Of a DNA stretch of 26,725 nucleotides, positions 1 to 6,347 are shown piece after piece (positions within the stretch are counted from its first letter, which is position 1; the number at the start of each line of letters is the position of its first letter). Below the pieces are notes generated by a model that searched no databases, was not told where the DNA came from, and worked only from the letters and a program-made list of their open reading frames with translations. The DNA is from Tychonema litorale BBK16 (GTDB lineage: Bacteria > Cyanobacteriota > Cyanobacteriia > Cyanobacteriales > Microcoleaceae): the NCBI RefSeq assembly GCF_021648855.1, contig NZ_JAKJHX010000042.1, forward strand, positions 1 to 26,725, in the 5' to 3' direction. The position numbers and the translations under genes are program-made.

Positions 1-2
1 AC

Positions 3-716
3 GGTTACTATGCTCAGTTCTGTATTAATGTAGAACGAACAGAAGAAATAGTTCCCACGGGGAAGACGATTGGCATAGATGTAGGGTTGAACCATTTCTA
101 CACCGATAGTACCGGAGAAACCTGGACAAATCCTCGGCACTTGCGTAAAAGTGAAAAAGCTTTAAAACGGTTGCAGAAACGAGTTTCTCGGAAAAAGAAA
201 GGTTCCAGTAATAGAAAGAAAGCGATTAATAAGTTAGGAAGAAAACACTTAAAGGTTAGTAGGCAGCGTAAAGACTTCGCCATTAAGACGGCATTGTGTG
301 TAGTGAAATCTAGCGATTTCGTAGCCTACGAAAACCTTCAAGTGAGAAACATGGTAAAGAACCATAAACTTGCTAAATCAATTAGCGATGCAGCATGGTC
401 ACAGTTTTCTCAATGGTTGCAATATTTTGGGAAAGTGTACGGTAAAACAGTTGTTGCTGTTGCCCCTCAGTATACTTCCCAAGATTGTTCAAATTGTGGA
501 AATCGTGTTCAGAAATCGCTGTCAGTTAGGACTCATGTTTGCCTGTGTGGTACGGTGTTAGACCGAGACCATAATGCAGCTTTGAATATTCTAGCCCTCG
601 GATTGAGGCAAACAGGAATCACTTTAAATACGGCGGGGCACGCCGAAATTAACGCTTGGGGACAGACCGACCTCTACTCATTGGTGGTGACATCAACGAG
701 CAAGTTGACTGGTTGA
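3..716 (+). CDS. tnpB: IS200/IS605-family TnpB (RNA-guided nuclease/transposase accessory protein), 5'-truncated by window edge
   Basis: The reading frame is open from the first bases of the window, so the N-terminal part lies upstream; 237 residues of a protein that is usually about 400 are visible. All three RuvC-type catalytic acids are present: Asp in GIDVG (codon at 78-80), Glu in VAYENLQ, and Asp in DRDHNAALNIL. Between the last two is a zinc finger, CSNCG followed by CLCG. A TTG at position 87 could be mistaken for a start, but it follows the first catalytic Asp and would remove it, so the gene is cut by the window and not short. TnpB proteins are guided by an RNA made from the element's right end and cut DNA resembling the empty target site. 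The conserved catalytic residues suggest an active protein (inference). The stop codon lies 8 bases before the right-end hairpin. No tnpA is visible; it could be upstream or absent. Confidence 0.93.
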   Translation, partial: GYYAQFCINVERTEEIVPTGKTIGIDVGLNHFYTDSTGETWTNPRHLRKSEKALKRLQKRVSRKKKGSSNRKKAINKLGRKHLKVSRQRKDFAIKTALCVVKSSDFVAYENLQVRNMVKNHKLAKSISDAAWSQFSQWLQYFGKVYGKTVVAVAPQYTSQDCSNCGNRVQKSLSVRTHVCLCGTVLDRDHNAALNILALGLRQTGITLNTAGHAEINAWGQTDLYSLVVTSTSKLTG

Positions 717-754
717 TCCAAGAATCCCTGCGCCTTCAGGTCAGGGAGTGTCAA
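717..754 (+). mobile_element. Right end of the IS200/IS605-like element with terminal hairpin (probable 3' part of its guide RNA)
   Basis: Directly after the tnpB stop there is a hairpin: TCCCTG at 725-730 pairs with CAGGGA at 742-747, with a smaller inner pairing CCT/AGG. It is followed by GTGTCAA at 748-754. This order (tnpB end, short hairpin, GTGTCAA-like terminus) fits the right ends of many cyanobacterial tnpB-only elements as I recall them. In characterised elements the omega/reRNA scaffold covers the tnpB 3' end and this hairpin, and the guide is the flanking host DNA, here starting near 755. The exact terminus is inferred; the left end is outside the window. Confidence 0.6.
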
Positions 755-1470
755 AACGCAGTCATCAACTGAATTAACTCGATCGACAAATCCCTTTGCG
801 AATTTTGCTGCTGCTTAAACAAAACGCCAGCCAACAGATATATATTTTCAGAATAAAAAGCCATTCCCTCTTTTCGCAGAGTGGCGATCGCATTTTTCAC
901 CTTGGACTCGGAACTGTAATAGCCAAAAGTTAAAGGTGCAATCTCAAAACCCGCAACCGAGTAACCTCGATCCAACGCATAATCGATCAAACCCACAGGA
1001 TTAGAATAGCTAGAAACCATCAGCAAAACTTCATTGCAGCCCAAAGATAAAAGTTTTTTAGCAATTTTAGAACCATCAGTCCCGCCGTGCAACAGCGGCT
1101 GGTAAATCTTGTCATCAGCAGCAGGCAGGTAAGGCGGATTTGAGATCAAACAATCTGCTTGCTTATATGAAGGTGAATCAAAAAAAGAGCAATTGTAAAC
1201 GACATATTGTTCGCTTAGTTGATATTCTCGAATCTGAGATTGAGCAATTTTCCAAGCTACATTATTTAACTCAAAACCCTTAATTTTTCCCTCAAAAGTC
1301 GTTCTCAGCAAAGACTTAATTACCGGACTTCCCTCTCCTGAACCAAACTCTACGATCGATCGAGAATTGTCGCTAACATTTAACACTAAATTTTCTAGGC
1401 ACTGCGCGTAAAAATTAGATTCTTCGGGACAGTGGAATACTTGCTTGGGAGAGTAAGATAAAGTGAGCAT
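751..1470 (-). CDS. Class-I SAM-dependent methyltransferase (N5-glutamine / N6-adenine type)
   Basis: The 239-residue product has a Rossmann-fold SAM site, VEFGSGEGSP, and the NPPY motif (ISNPPYLPA) of methyltransferases that modify planar amides or exocyclic amines, such as PrmC/HemK, TrmN6 and RNA or DNA adenine methylases. The substrate cannot be deduced. I chose ATG at 1470, giving MLTLSYSPKQ; a TTG at 1524 would add 18 residues that look like AT-rich leader and has no clear ribosome site. The last codons run into the right end of the neighbouring IS element: the stop TGA is the complement of TCA at 751-753 inside the terminal GTGTCAA. The natural C-terminus has therefore probably been replaced or trimmed, although the core fold is complete. 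The gene faces tnpB convergently and stands alone. Confidence 0.8.
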   Translation of the reverse strand: MLTLSYSPKQVFHCPEESNFYAQCLENLVLNVSDNSRSIVEFGSGEGSPVIKSLLRTTFEGKIKGFELNNVAWKIAQSQIREYQLSEQYVVYNCSFFDSPSYKQADCLISNPPYLPAADDKIYQPLLHGGTDGSKIAKKLLSLGCNEVLLMVSSYSNPVGLIDYALDRGYSVAGFEIAPLTFGYYSSESKVKNAIATLRKEGMAFYSENIYLLAGVLFKQQQNSQRDLSIELIQLMTAF

Positions 1471-1604
1471 AAAGTTTGTAACAAAAATTACTTTTTTTAA
1501 AGTTAACGAATAAGTAATATTCAAACCATCTGTCGGAAGAGTTATATTATAAAAATCAGAAATATATCTTTTGTTCCTGTTTAGCAGCTATTTTATTATT
1601 GATT

Positions 1605-1629
1605 GGTTCCCAGACTCTGTCTGGGAACC
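1605..1629. repeat. Perfect 11-bp inverted repeat, terminator-like hairpin
   Basis: GGTTCCCAGAC at 1605-1615 and GTCTGGGAACC at 1619-1629 are perfect complements with a TCT loop. The hairpin lies just beyond the stop of the aldehyde dehydrogenase gene and upstream of the methyltransferase start. There is no long T-run, so it may be a dispersed palindromic repeat that also stops transcription (inference). Confidence 0.65.
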
Positions 1630-1641
1630 AGTAGAATACCC

Positions 1642-3003
1642 TCAACCGATCGCCTTTTTGATCAAATCCAGCTTACCCTTATAGGGAGCATAGCGCCATT
1701 GCAACTCTAGCCAAAATGACTTTTGCAACACACTTTTGTAATGCGAAAAAGTATCAAAACTCGCTTTGCCGTGATAACTTCCAATTCCACTTTCGCCAAC
1801 TCCTCCAAACGGTAAAGTTGTTACACCCACTTGCATTACCGTATCATTTATACAAACTCCCCCAGAAGAAGTTTCCCGCAAAACTCGCTCTTGTTTCTGC
1901 TTATCCTTCGAGAACAAATACAAAGCTAAAGGTTTAGGGCGCGCGTTGATTTGGGCAATTGCCTCCCCGAAATCTTCATACTCCAAAACTGGCAAAATCG
2001 GCCCAAAAATCTCATCCTGCATCACAGGCGAATCCCAGGAAACCTTATCTAAAACCGTCGGTGCAATATACTTGTTTTCTGAGTCAGTTTGCCCACCGAT
2101 GACAATTTCTCCGTCTTTGAGAAACGCACTCAAACGCTCCAGTTGCCGCTGATTGATAATCCGCGAATAGTCGGGACTTGTTTGCGGATTGTCGCCGTAA
2201 AATCCTTGAATTGATGTTTTAATTGCTTCCATCAAAGCTGGCTTGACTTTCTTGTCTACCAACAGGTAATCTGGAGCAATGCAGGTTTGTCCAGCATTGA
2301 TGAATTTGCCCCAAGCAATGCGTTTTGCCGTGTGTTCAATCTGAATATCGGAATCGACAATGCAAGGACTTTTGCCGCCTAATTCTAATGTGACTGGTGT
2401 CAGGTGTTTGGCGGCGGCTTCCATGACAATTCTGCCGATTTTTGTGCCGCCTGTAAAGAAGATGTGGTCAAATCTTTCGGCTAGCAATTGTTGGCTGACT
2501 TCCACGCCTCCTTCGACGGCGGCGATGTAGGCGGGATCGAAGGTTTTGGCAATCATGTCGGCGACGACTGCTGAGGTGTGTGAGGCGATTTCTGAGGGTT
2601 TGAGGAGTGCACAGTTGCCGGCGGCGATCGCACCAACTAACGGTGATATCATTAACTGAAATGGATAGTTCCAAGGCCCGATAATCAAAACTACGCCTAA
2701 AGGTTCTGGGAAAATGCGGGCTGAGGCGGGGAATTGGTCGATCGAAGTTGGTACTTTTTTCGGCTTTACCCAGGATTTGAGGTTTTTGATGGCATACTTG
2801 ACTTCTGCGATCGATGCGATTTCAAAGTAGGCCTCAAACTCTGGCCGATTCAAGTCAGCCTTGACAGCATCGACGATTTGTGATTGATTTAGTTCGATCG
2901 CGCTTTGAAGCAATTGCAGTTGTTCAATCCGAAAATCCACATCCTTAGTTTTCCCAGTCGCAAAAAATTGCCGCTGCTGCTGGATAATATCGCTGATTAC
3001 CAT
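1642..3003 (-). CDS. NAD(P)-dependent aldehyde dehydrogenase, ALDH3-like
   Basis: A 453-residue single-domain aldehyde dehydrogenase, the short length typical of class-3/fatty-aldehyde enzymes. Visible motifs are LIIGPWNYPFQL in the cofactor domain, FFTGGTKIG, the general base Glu207 in LELGGKSP, the catalytic Cys241 in NAGQTC, and EIFGPILPV. These enzymes oxidise medium- or long-chain aldehydes to acids. A cyanobacterial relative (Synechocystis Slr0091) accepts apocarotenals and alkanals (established knowledge, recalled), so lipid- or carotenoid-derived aldehydes are plausible substrates. The C-terminal stretch LDLIKKAIG is hydrophilic and not a membrane anchor. ATG at 3003 gives the usual N-terminus for the family. 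It is divergent from the OpuAC-like lipoprotein gene across 129 bases. Confidence 0.93.
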   Translation of the reverse strand: MVISDIIQQQRQFFATGKTKDVDFRIEQLQLLQSAIELNQSQIVDAVKADLNRPEFEAYFEIASIAEVKYAIKNLKSWVKPKKVPTSIDQFPASARIFPEPLGVVLIIGPWNYPFQLMISPLVGAIAAGNCALLKPSEIASHTSAVVADMIAKTFDPAYIAAVEGGVEVSQQLLAERFDHIFFTGGTKIGRIVMEAAAKHLTPVTLELGGKSPCIVDSDIQIEHTAKRIAWGKFINAGQTCIAPDYLLVDKKVKPALMEAIKTSIQGFYGDNPQTSPDYSRIINQRQLERLSAFLKDGEIVIGGQTDSENKYIAPTVLDKVSWDSPVMQDEIFGPILPVLEYEDFGEAIAQINARPKPLALYLFSKDKQKQERVLRETSSGGVCINDTVMQVGVTTLPFGGVGESGIGSYHGKASFDTFSHYKSVLQKSFWLELQWRYAPYKGKLDLIKKAIG

Positions 3004-3100
3004 TTTTTGTCCTTCATGTCTATAAATAAATGTTACAGCAGGACAAGAAAAATTGGGTAAAATAGAGATATTGCGCTATTCTCCAGAACGGGCAAGATGC

Positions 3101-3121
3101 CAATTACCAATTACCAATTAC
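3101..3121 (+). repeat. Heptanucleotide tandem repeat (CAATTAC)x3
   Basis: Three exact copies of CAATTAC occupy 3101-3107, 3108-3114 and 3115-3121. The array ends 11 bases before the ATG of the next gene and fills the region where a ribosome-binding site would sit; no purine-rich site is visible there. Confidence 0.85.
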
Positions 3122-3132
3122 CCAGTTAACTT

Positions 3133-4038
3133 ATGAGAATATCTAAGAACGATTTTTTTTGCTATTCCTGCTGGCTGCTTTTATTGCTTGCAGTAGCAGG
3201 ATGTACCTCTAGTTCCCAAAAACAAATTGTTATCTGCTCGAAAGATTTTACCGAACAAGTCATTTTAGTCGAAATCTTAGCACGACATATCGAAGCTAAA
3301 ACTGATATCAAAGTAGAACGAGAACTCAATCTCGGAGGCTCACTTTGTCATCAATCTCTAGTGACAGGCAAAATCGATTTATATGTCGAATATACGGGTA
3401 CGGCTTACGCGAATATGCTGAAGCAAAAACCGATTTCTGATCCCAAAAAAGTATTCGATTATATAAAACAAGAATATCCCAAACAGTTTAAAGCAGAATG
3501 GATGGAACCCTTGGGATTTGAGAATAGTTTTGCAATTATCGTGCGGGGAGATGATGCGAAAAAGCTCAATTTACAAACTCTCTCGCAACTTGGGAAAGCT
3601 TCACCAAACCTGCGGGCTGCTTTCGGCCCAGAATTCAAAGAAAGAGAAGATGGATTTCCGGGATTAGCTAAAACTTATGGGATTAAATTTCAAGAAGAAC
3701 CAAAGGAATTGTTATTAGGATTGCTGTATCAAGCGCTACAACAAAAAGAGGTGGATGTGATTGCTGGAAGCACAACTGATGGTTTGATTGAAAGCTTGGG
3801 CTTGGTAGTGCTGAAAGATGATAAAAAGTATTTTCCGCCCTATGAAGCAGTGCCCGTTGTGCGATCGCAAATTTTGACAAAATACCCAGAATTGCGATCG
3901 GTTCTCGCCGAATTCGGTGGCAAAATCTCTGAGGATGACATGAGAAATATGAACTATCAAGTTGATAAGAAACAGGAGGAAGCTGGACAAGTTGCACAGC
4001 AGTTTTTGCAGCAGAAGAAATTGGTTAATTCAAATTAA
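3133..4038 (+). CDS. Substrate-binding lipoprotein of an osmoprotectant (glycine betaine/choline) ABC transporter, OpuAC/ProX type
   Basis: The 301-residue product begins with a short charged n-region, a hydrophobic core and the lipobox LAVAGC, so it should be lipid-anchored outside the cytoplasmic membrane. The mature part carries type-2 periplasmic-binding-protein signatures: ICSKDFTEQVILVEILA, ELNLGGS, the aromatic DLYVEYTGTAY, and VDVIAGSTTDGLI in the second lobe. This family delivers quaternary ammonium compounds such as betaine, choline or carnitine to the transporter. No permease or ATPase gene is next to it, so it is either an orphan or works with components encoded elsewhere. ATG at 3133 is the only start that gives a full signal peptide; a heptamer array just upstream replaces any recognisable ribosome site. 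Specificity is inferred from the family only. Confidence 0.88.
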   Translation: MRISKNDFFCYSCWLLLLLAVAGCTSSSQKQIVICSKDFTEQVILVEILARHIEAKTDIKVERELNLGGSLCHQSLVTGKIDLYVEYTGTAYANMLKQKPISDPKKVFDYIKQEYPKQFKAEWMEPLGFENSFAIIVRGDDAKKLNLQTLSQLGKASPNLRAAFGPEFKEREDGFPGLAKTYGIKFQEEPKELLLGLLYQALQQKEVDVIAGSTTDGLIESLGLVVLKDDKKYFPPYEAVPVVRSQILTKYPELRSVLAEFGGKISEDDMRNMNYQVDKKQEEAGQVAQQFLQQKKLVNSN

Positions 4039-4180
4039 GAGAATAGGTAAGATACCTGTTGCATAAATACTCACCAAAAATCCGAAAAAACCATATTTGT
4101 AGGGGCGGGTTCACCAACAATTCACGTCTAAAATCCAACATCTCAAAAACCCGCACCCACCCACCAAAAATTCTCAAATA

Positions 4181-5071
4181 CTATGTTTTAGCTATGAAAT
4201 CTAAAATATATTGGGCAGTAATCTGTGGTTTTTCCAAGTGGGGAACGTGTCCGCAATCTGGTATCCAAATTAGTTCAGAATTTGCGATCGCATTTTTGAA
4301 CTTTTCGGCATCGGCTGTCCCCAAAATTCGGTCTTGTCTCCCCCACAAAATTAGTGTTTGCTGCTGAATTTCCGACAATTTTTCCCCAAAACCACAGTAA
4401 CCGCCGCTTTTGGTAAAAGCAATTAAAGCTTGATTCCAGTTGGGCATTTCTAGGTGCAAAGCGGCGCAAGTTTGGGCATCAACAGAAGCCAAAGTTTTAT
4501 CGAAATAAGCATTGACGCTAATCTTTTGACGGATTTTAGGGTTTCGCAAAAATGAAGTGGCTAAATATCCTAAAGGCGGAATTAAAAATTTACCTTTGTT
4601 AGAGGTGACGGGAAAACCGGCACTATCTATTAAGATCAATTTTTTGACAAGTTCGGGATGATTGAGGGTGAAATCAATTGCTGCGGCACCTCCCATTGAT
4701 GCACCAATTAATATCACAGGCTGTGAAATTAGCGTTTTCCAGAAATAGTAAAGATGACTTCCAATCGCCTTTGCGCTAAAAGGCAAACCCGCCACTCTTT
4801 CTGTAAATCCAAAACCCAGTAAATCGACGGCCCAAGTTTCATTTTTTTGGGCTAGTAGCGGTAACAGGCGGCGGAATTCAAACATGGAACTGTCGAAGCC
4901 GTGAACTAGCAAAATAGGTGTGTTTCCAGTGCCTTGATGCGCGTAGGTTGTGGCGATTGGTTGCTCGCTGAGACTTGTTGTAATTGCTGCTTGTTGAATG
5001 CTTTGGGCTAAGGCTATTGATGTGGATTCGGTTAGTTTTGCGATCGACTTTGGCAGAAAACTGGCTGACAT
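4181..5071 (-). CDS. Alpha/beta-fold hydrolase
   Basis: A 296-residue protein with the complete hydrolase triad in the expected order: oxyanion region LLVHGFDSS, nucleophile elbow GASMGG (Ser), acid Asp in LWGRQDRILG, and His in DCGHVPHLEKP near the C-terminus. A cap region rich in aromatic residues lies between the nucleophile and the acid. Similar proteins are common and uncharacterised in cyanobacteria; candidates include esterase, haloperoxidase-like or C-C hydrolase activity, and the sequence does not discriminate between them. There is no signal peptide, so it should be cytoplasmic. It is transcribed towards the OpuAC-like gene (convergent, 142 bases apart) and away from the feo operon. 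Confidence 0.9.
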   Translation of the reverse strand: MSASFLPKSIAKLTESTSIALAQSIQQAAITTSLSEQPIATTYAHQGTGNTPILLVHGFDSSMFEFRRLLPLLAQKNETWAVDLLGFGFTERVAGLPFSAKAIGSHLYYFWKTLISQPVILIGASMGGAAAIDFTLNHPELVKKLILIDSAGFPVTSNKGKFLIPPLGYLATSFLRNPKIRQKISVNAYFDKTLASVDAQTCAALHLEMPNWNQALIAFTKSGGYCGFGEKLSEIQQQTLILWGRQDRILGTADAEKFKNAIANSELIWIPDCGHVPHLEKPQITAQYILDFIAKT

Positions 5072-5486
5072 AATTCTTAATAAATTTTTGATCGGTACGG
5101 GCGCGAGCGAGTTAAGTCTATATGCTCGATCGCTATTTTAGGTCTTAGGTGCGATCGCAGCGTTAAAATGCGATCGCACTTTAGTATCGCTAAGAAGCAG
5201 CAAGGGCTGAATATGTTGACAAACAGTAAAAATATTTGAGAATAGTTGCTAATAACAGCTTTTTCATATAAAATGCTTAAGTGCAGTAGCGGTAACAGTT
5301 AGACAGTTTAACCACAAATTAGCATCTGACTCAAGAGAGATTTTAACTCTTGAGCGCAAAAAAGCCATTAAATTTCCGAGCCTGGCGAATACCACTGTCT
5401 GAAATATCCAAGGGAAACAAGTAAACTGAAGCCCAGACTTTAGCGATGCCTGCACCTATCTGCCGATCGTATTGAGAATCTATCTC
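5072..5486. other. Gene-free divergent region with HIP1 sites
   Basis: I see no convincing gene in this stretch between the divergent hydrolase and feo genes. It holds two GCGATCGC octamers about 20 bases apart (around 5150-5178) and an AT-rich segment (about 5221-5280) suitable for promoters. A weak Fur-box-like 15-mer starts at 5237. Promoters for both flanking genes should lie here, but none can be placed confidently. Confidence 0.5.
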
Positions 5487-5539
5487 AAGTCGATCGTACA
5501 AGTAAAGTCAAACAACTTGTTGCTAAAATCGATCGACTT
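5487..5539 (+). promoter_or_regulatory. Nested inverted repeat in the leader of the feo operon
   Basis: AAGTCGATCG at 5487-5496 is the exact complement of CGATCGACTT at 5530-5539, and inside it ACAAGT at 5498-5503 is the exact complement of ACTTGT at 5515-5520. The outer arm ends 11 bases before the ATG at 5551, beside the only weak purine-rich site (GAGAAAAAAC). It could be a DNA operator or an RNA structure controlling translation of the first feoA; the sequence alone does not decide. Confidence 0.5.
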
Positions 5540-5550
5540 TGAGAAAAAAC

Positions 5551-5919
5551 ATGGAACAGAATCAAGAAGACAGCCAACAGCAGCAAGACTCAAACCCCAA
5601 TTATTTCAAGGGTTTCACGTTTTACGGCGAGACACCAGAAGTCTCTGAAACCGAGGACAGCACAGCAAATCAGCCTGCGGTGGGCGAAGGTAAGTCATTC
5701 CCCCTAGCAATGGCAAGCATCGGCGAGAAATTGCGGATTGTCAAACTCAAGGGTTCAGAAGGCACGGTGCGCCGTCTAATCGGCATGGGATTAGTCCCCA
5801 GTATCGAAGTTCAAATCATCAGCAATTCTGGCGGTTCTGTAATTGTAGCGATCGGGGACAACCGTATCGGTTTGGGGGCGGGTATGGCACAGAAAATTCT
5901 GTGCGCGAATCTGGTCTAG
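5551..5919 (+). CDS. feoA: FeoA-domain protein with N-terminal extension (ferrous iron transport accessory)
   Basis: The 122-residue product has a hydrophilic, glutamine-rich, low-complexity N-terminus of about 50 residues (MEQNQEDSQQQQD) followed by a FeoA SH3-like domain: LAMASIGEKLRIVKL, then RRLIGMGLVPSIEVQII and a closing GLGAGMAQKILC. FeoA domains interact with FeoB and are thought to modulate its GTPase or transport activity. The extension is unlike ordinary FeoA proteins of about 75-80 residues. I chose ATG at 5551; a TTG 12 bases upstream would start inside the palindrome arm. It is followed at 185 bases by a second feoA that overlaps feoB, so this one may be separately translated or partly uncoupled. 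Its cysteine near the C-terminus is not part of a known motif. Confidence 0.88.
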   Translation: MEQNQEDSQQQQDSNPNYFKGFTFYGETPEVSETEDSTANQPAVGEGKSFPLAMASIGEKLRIVKLKGSEGTVRRLIGMGLVPSIEVQIISNSGGSVIVAIGDNRIGLGAGMAQKILCANLV

Positions 5920-5989
5920 GGAAATTATCAATAAATTGCATCTACAGCAATCTTATTTGATTTGTGACAAAAATTTTCTTTTTTTTACC

Positions 5990-6014
5990 GCAGAGGGCGC
6001 AGAGGGCGCAGAGG
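5990..6014 (+). repeat. 9-bp tandem repeat GCAGAGGGC (about 2.8 copies)
   Basis: Two full copies at 5990-5998 and 5999-6007 and a partial third to 6014, preceded by a run of eight T. It lies in the 185-base gap between the two feoA genes. Similar GCAGAGGGC runs are common in cyanobacterial intergenic DNA (recalled). The T-run plus repeat could attenuate read-through (speculative). Confidence 0.7.
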
Positions 6015-6104
6015 AGGAGTAAAGAGAGATGTTCGCACATTTTGAAAGGGTTGCTACATTCAAAAGTTTAATCTGTTCAAATTTATACTGCATTCAAACA
6101 ACTG

Positions 6105-6347
6105 ATGAACGAGAAAAAACAACTAGGGGATTTGGCTGTAGGCGCAATTGGCCGCGTCGTTGGCTATGAGAAAACAGCCCGCGCCTACAAAGGCAAATTG
6201 TTGGCAATGGGGCTGACACCGGGCACTGAGTTTACTGTTACTCGTTTTGCTCCTTTGGGAGATCCTATCGAAATTCTCGTGCGGGGTTTCAAACTCAGTT
6301 TACGCAAAGATGAAGCTAAAACTCTATTTGTAGAAGAAGTGAAATAA
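6105..6347 (+). CDS. feoA: FeoA, ferrous iron transport protein A (second copy)
   Basis: An 80-residue stand-alone FeoA of normal size. The SH3-like domain shows LGDLAVGAIGRVVGY, then KGKLLAMGLTPGTEFTVTRFAPLGDPIEILVRGFKLSLRKDEAKTL in several short beta strands. The pattern LLAMGLTPG and PLGDPIEI is typical of the family. Its TAA overlaps the ATG of feoB by one base (TAATG), which indicates translational coupling, so this is the FeoA most directly tied to FeoB. FeoA is cytoplasmic and docks on the FeoB G-domain region (family knowledge). No clear purine-rich ribosome site is visible before the ATG at 6105. Confidence 0.93.
   Translation: MNEKKQLGDLAVGAIGRVVGYEKTARAYKGKLLAMGLTPGTEFTVTRFAPLGDPIEILVRGFKLSLRKDEAKTLFVEEVK

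Noticed and set aside
1471..1524. Upstream TTG start adding 18 residues to the methyltransferase
   Set aside because: TTG without a ribosome site, and the added residues come from AT-rich leader DNA; ATG at 1470 is preferred.
5237..5251. Fur-box-like sequence TGAGAATAGTTGCTA before the feo operon
   Set aside because: It agrees with the recalled TGATAATNATTATCA core at only about nine of 14 positions and lies some 300 bases upstream of the first feoA, so it was not annotated.
5264..5455. 63-codon frame on the minus strand
   Set aside because: No ribosome site, hydrophobic and uneven composition, no recognisable motif; most likely chance.
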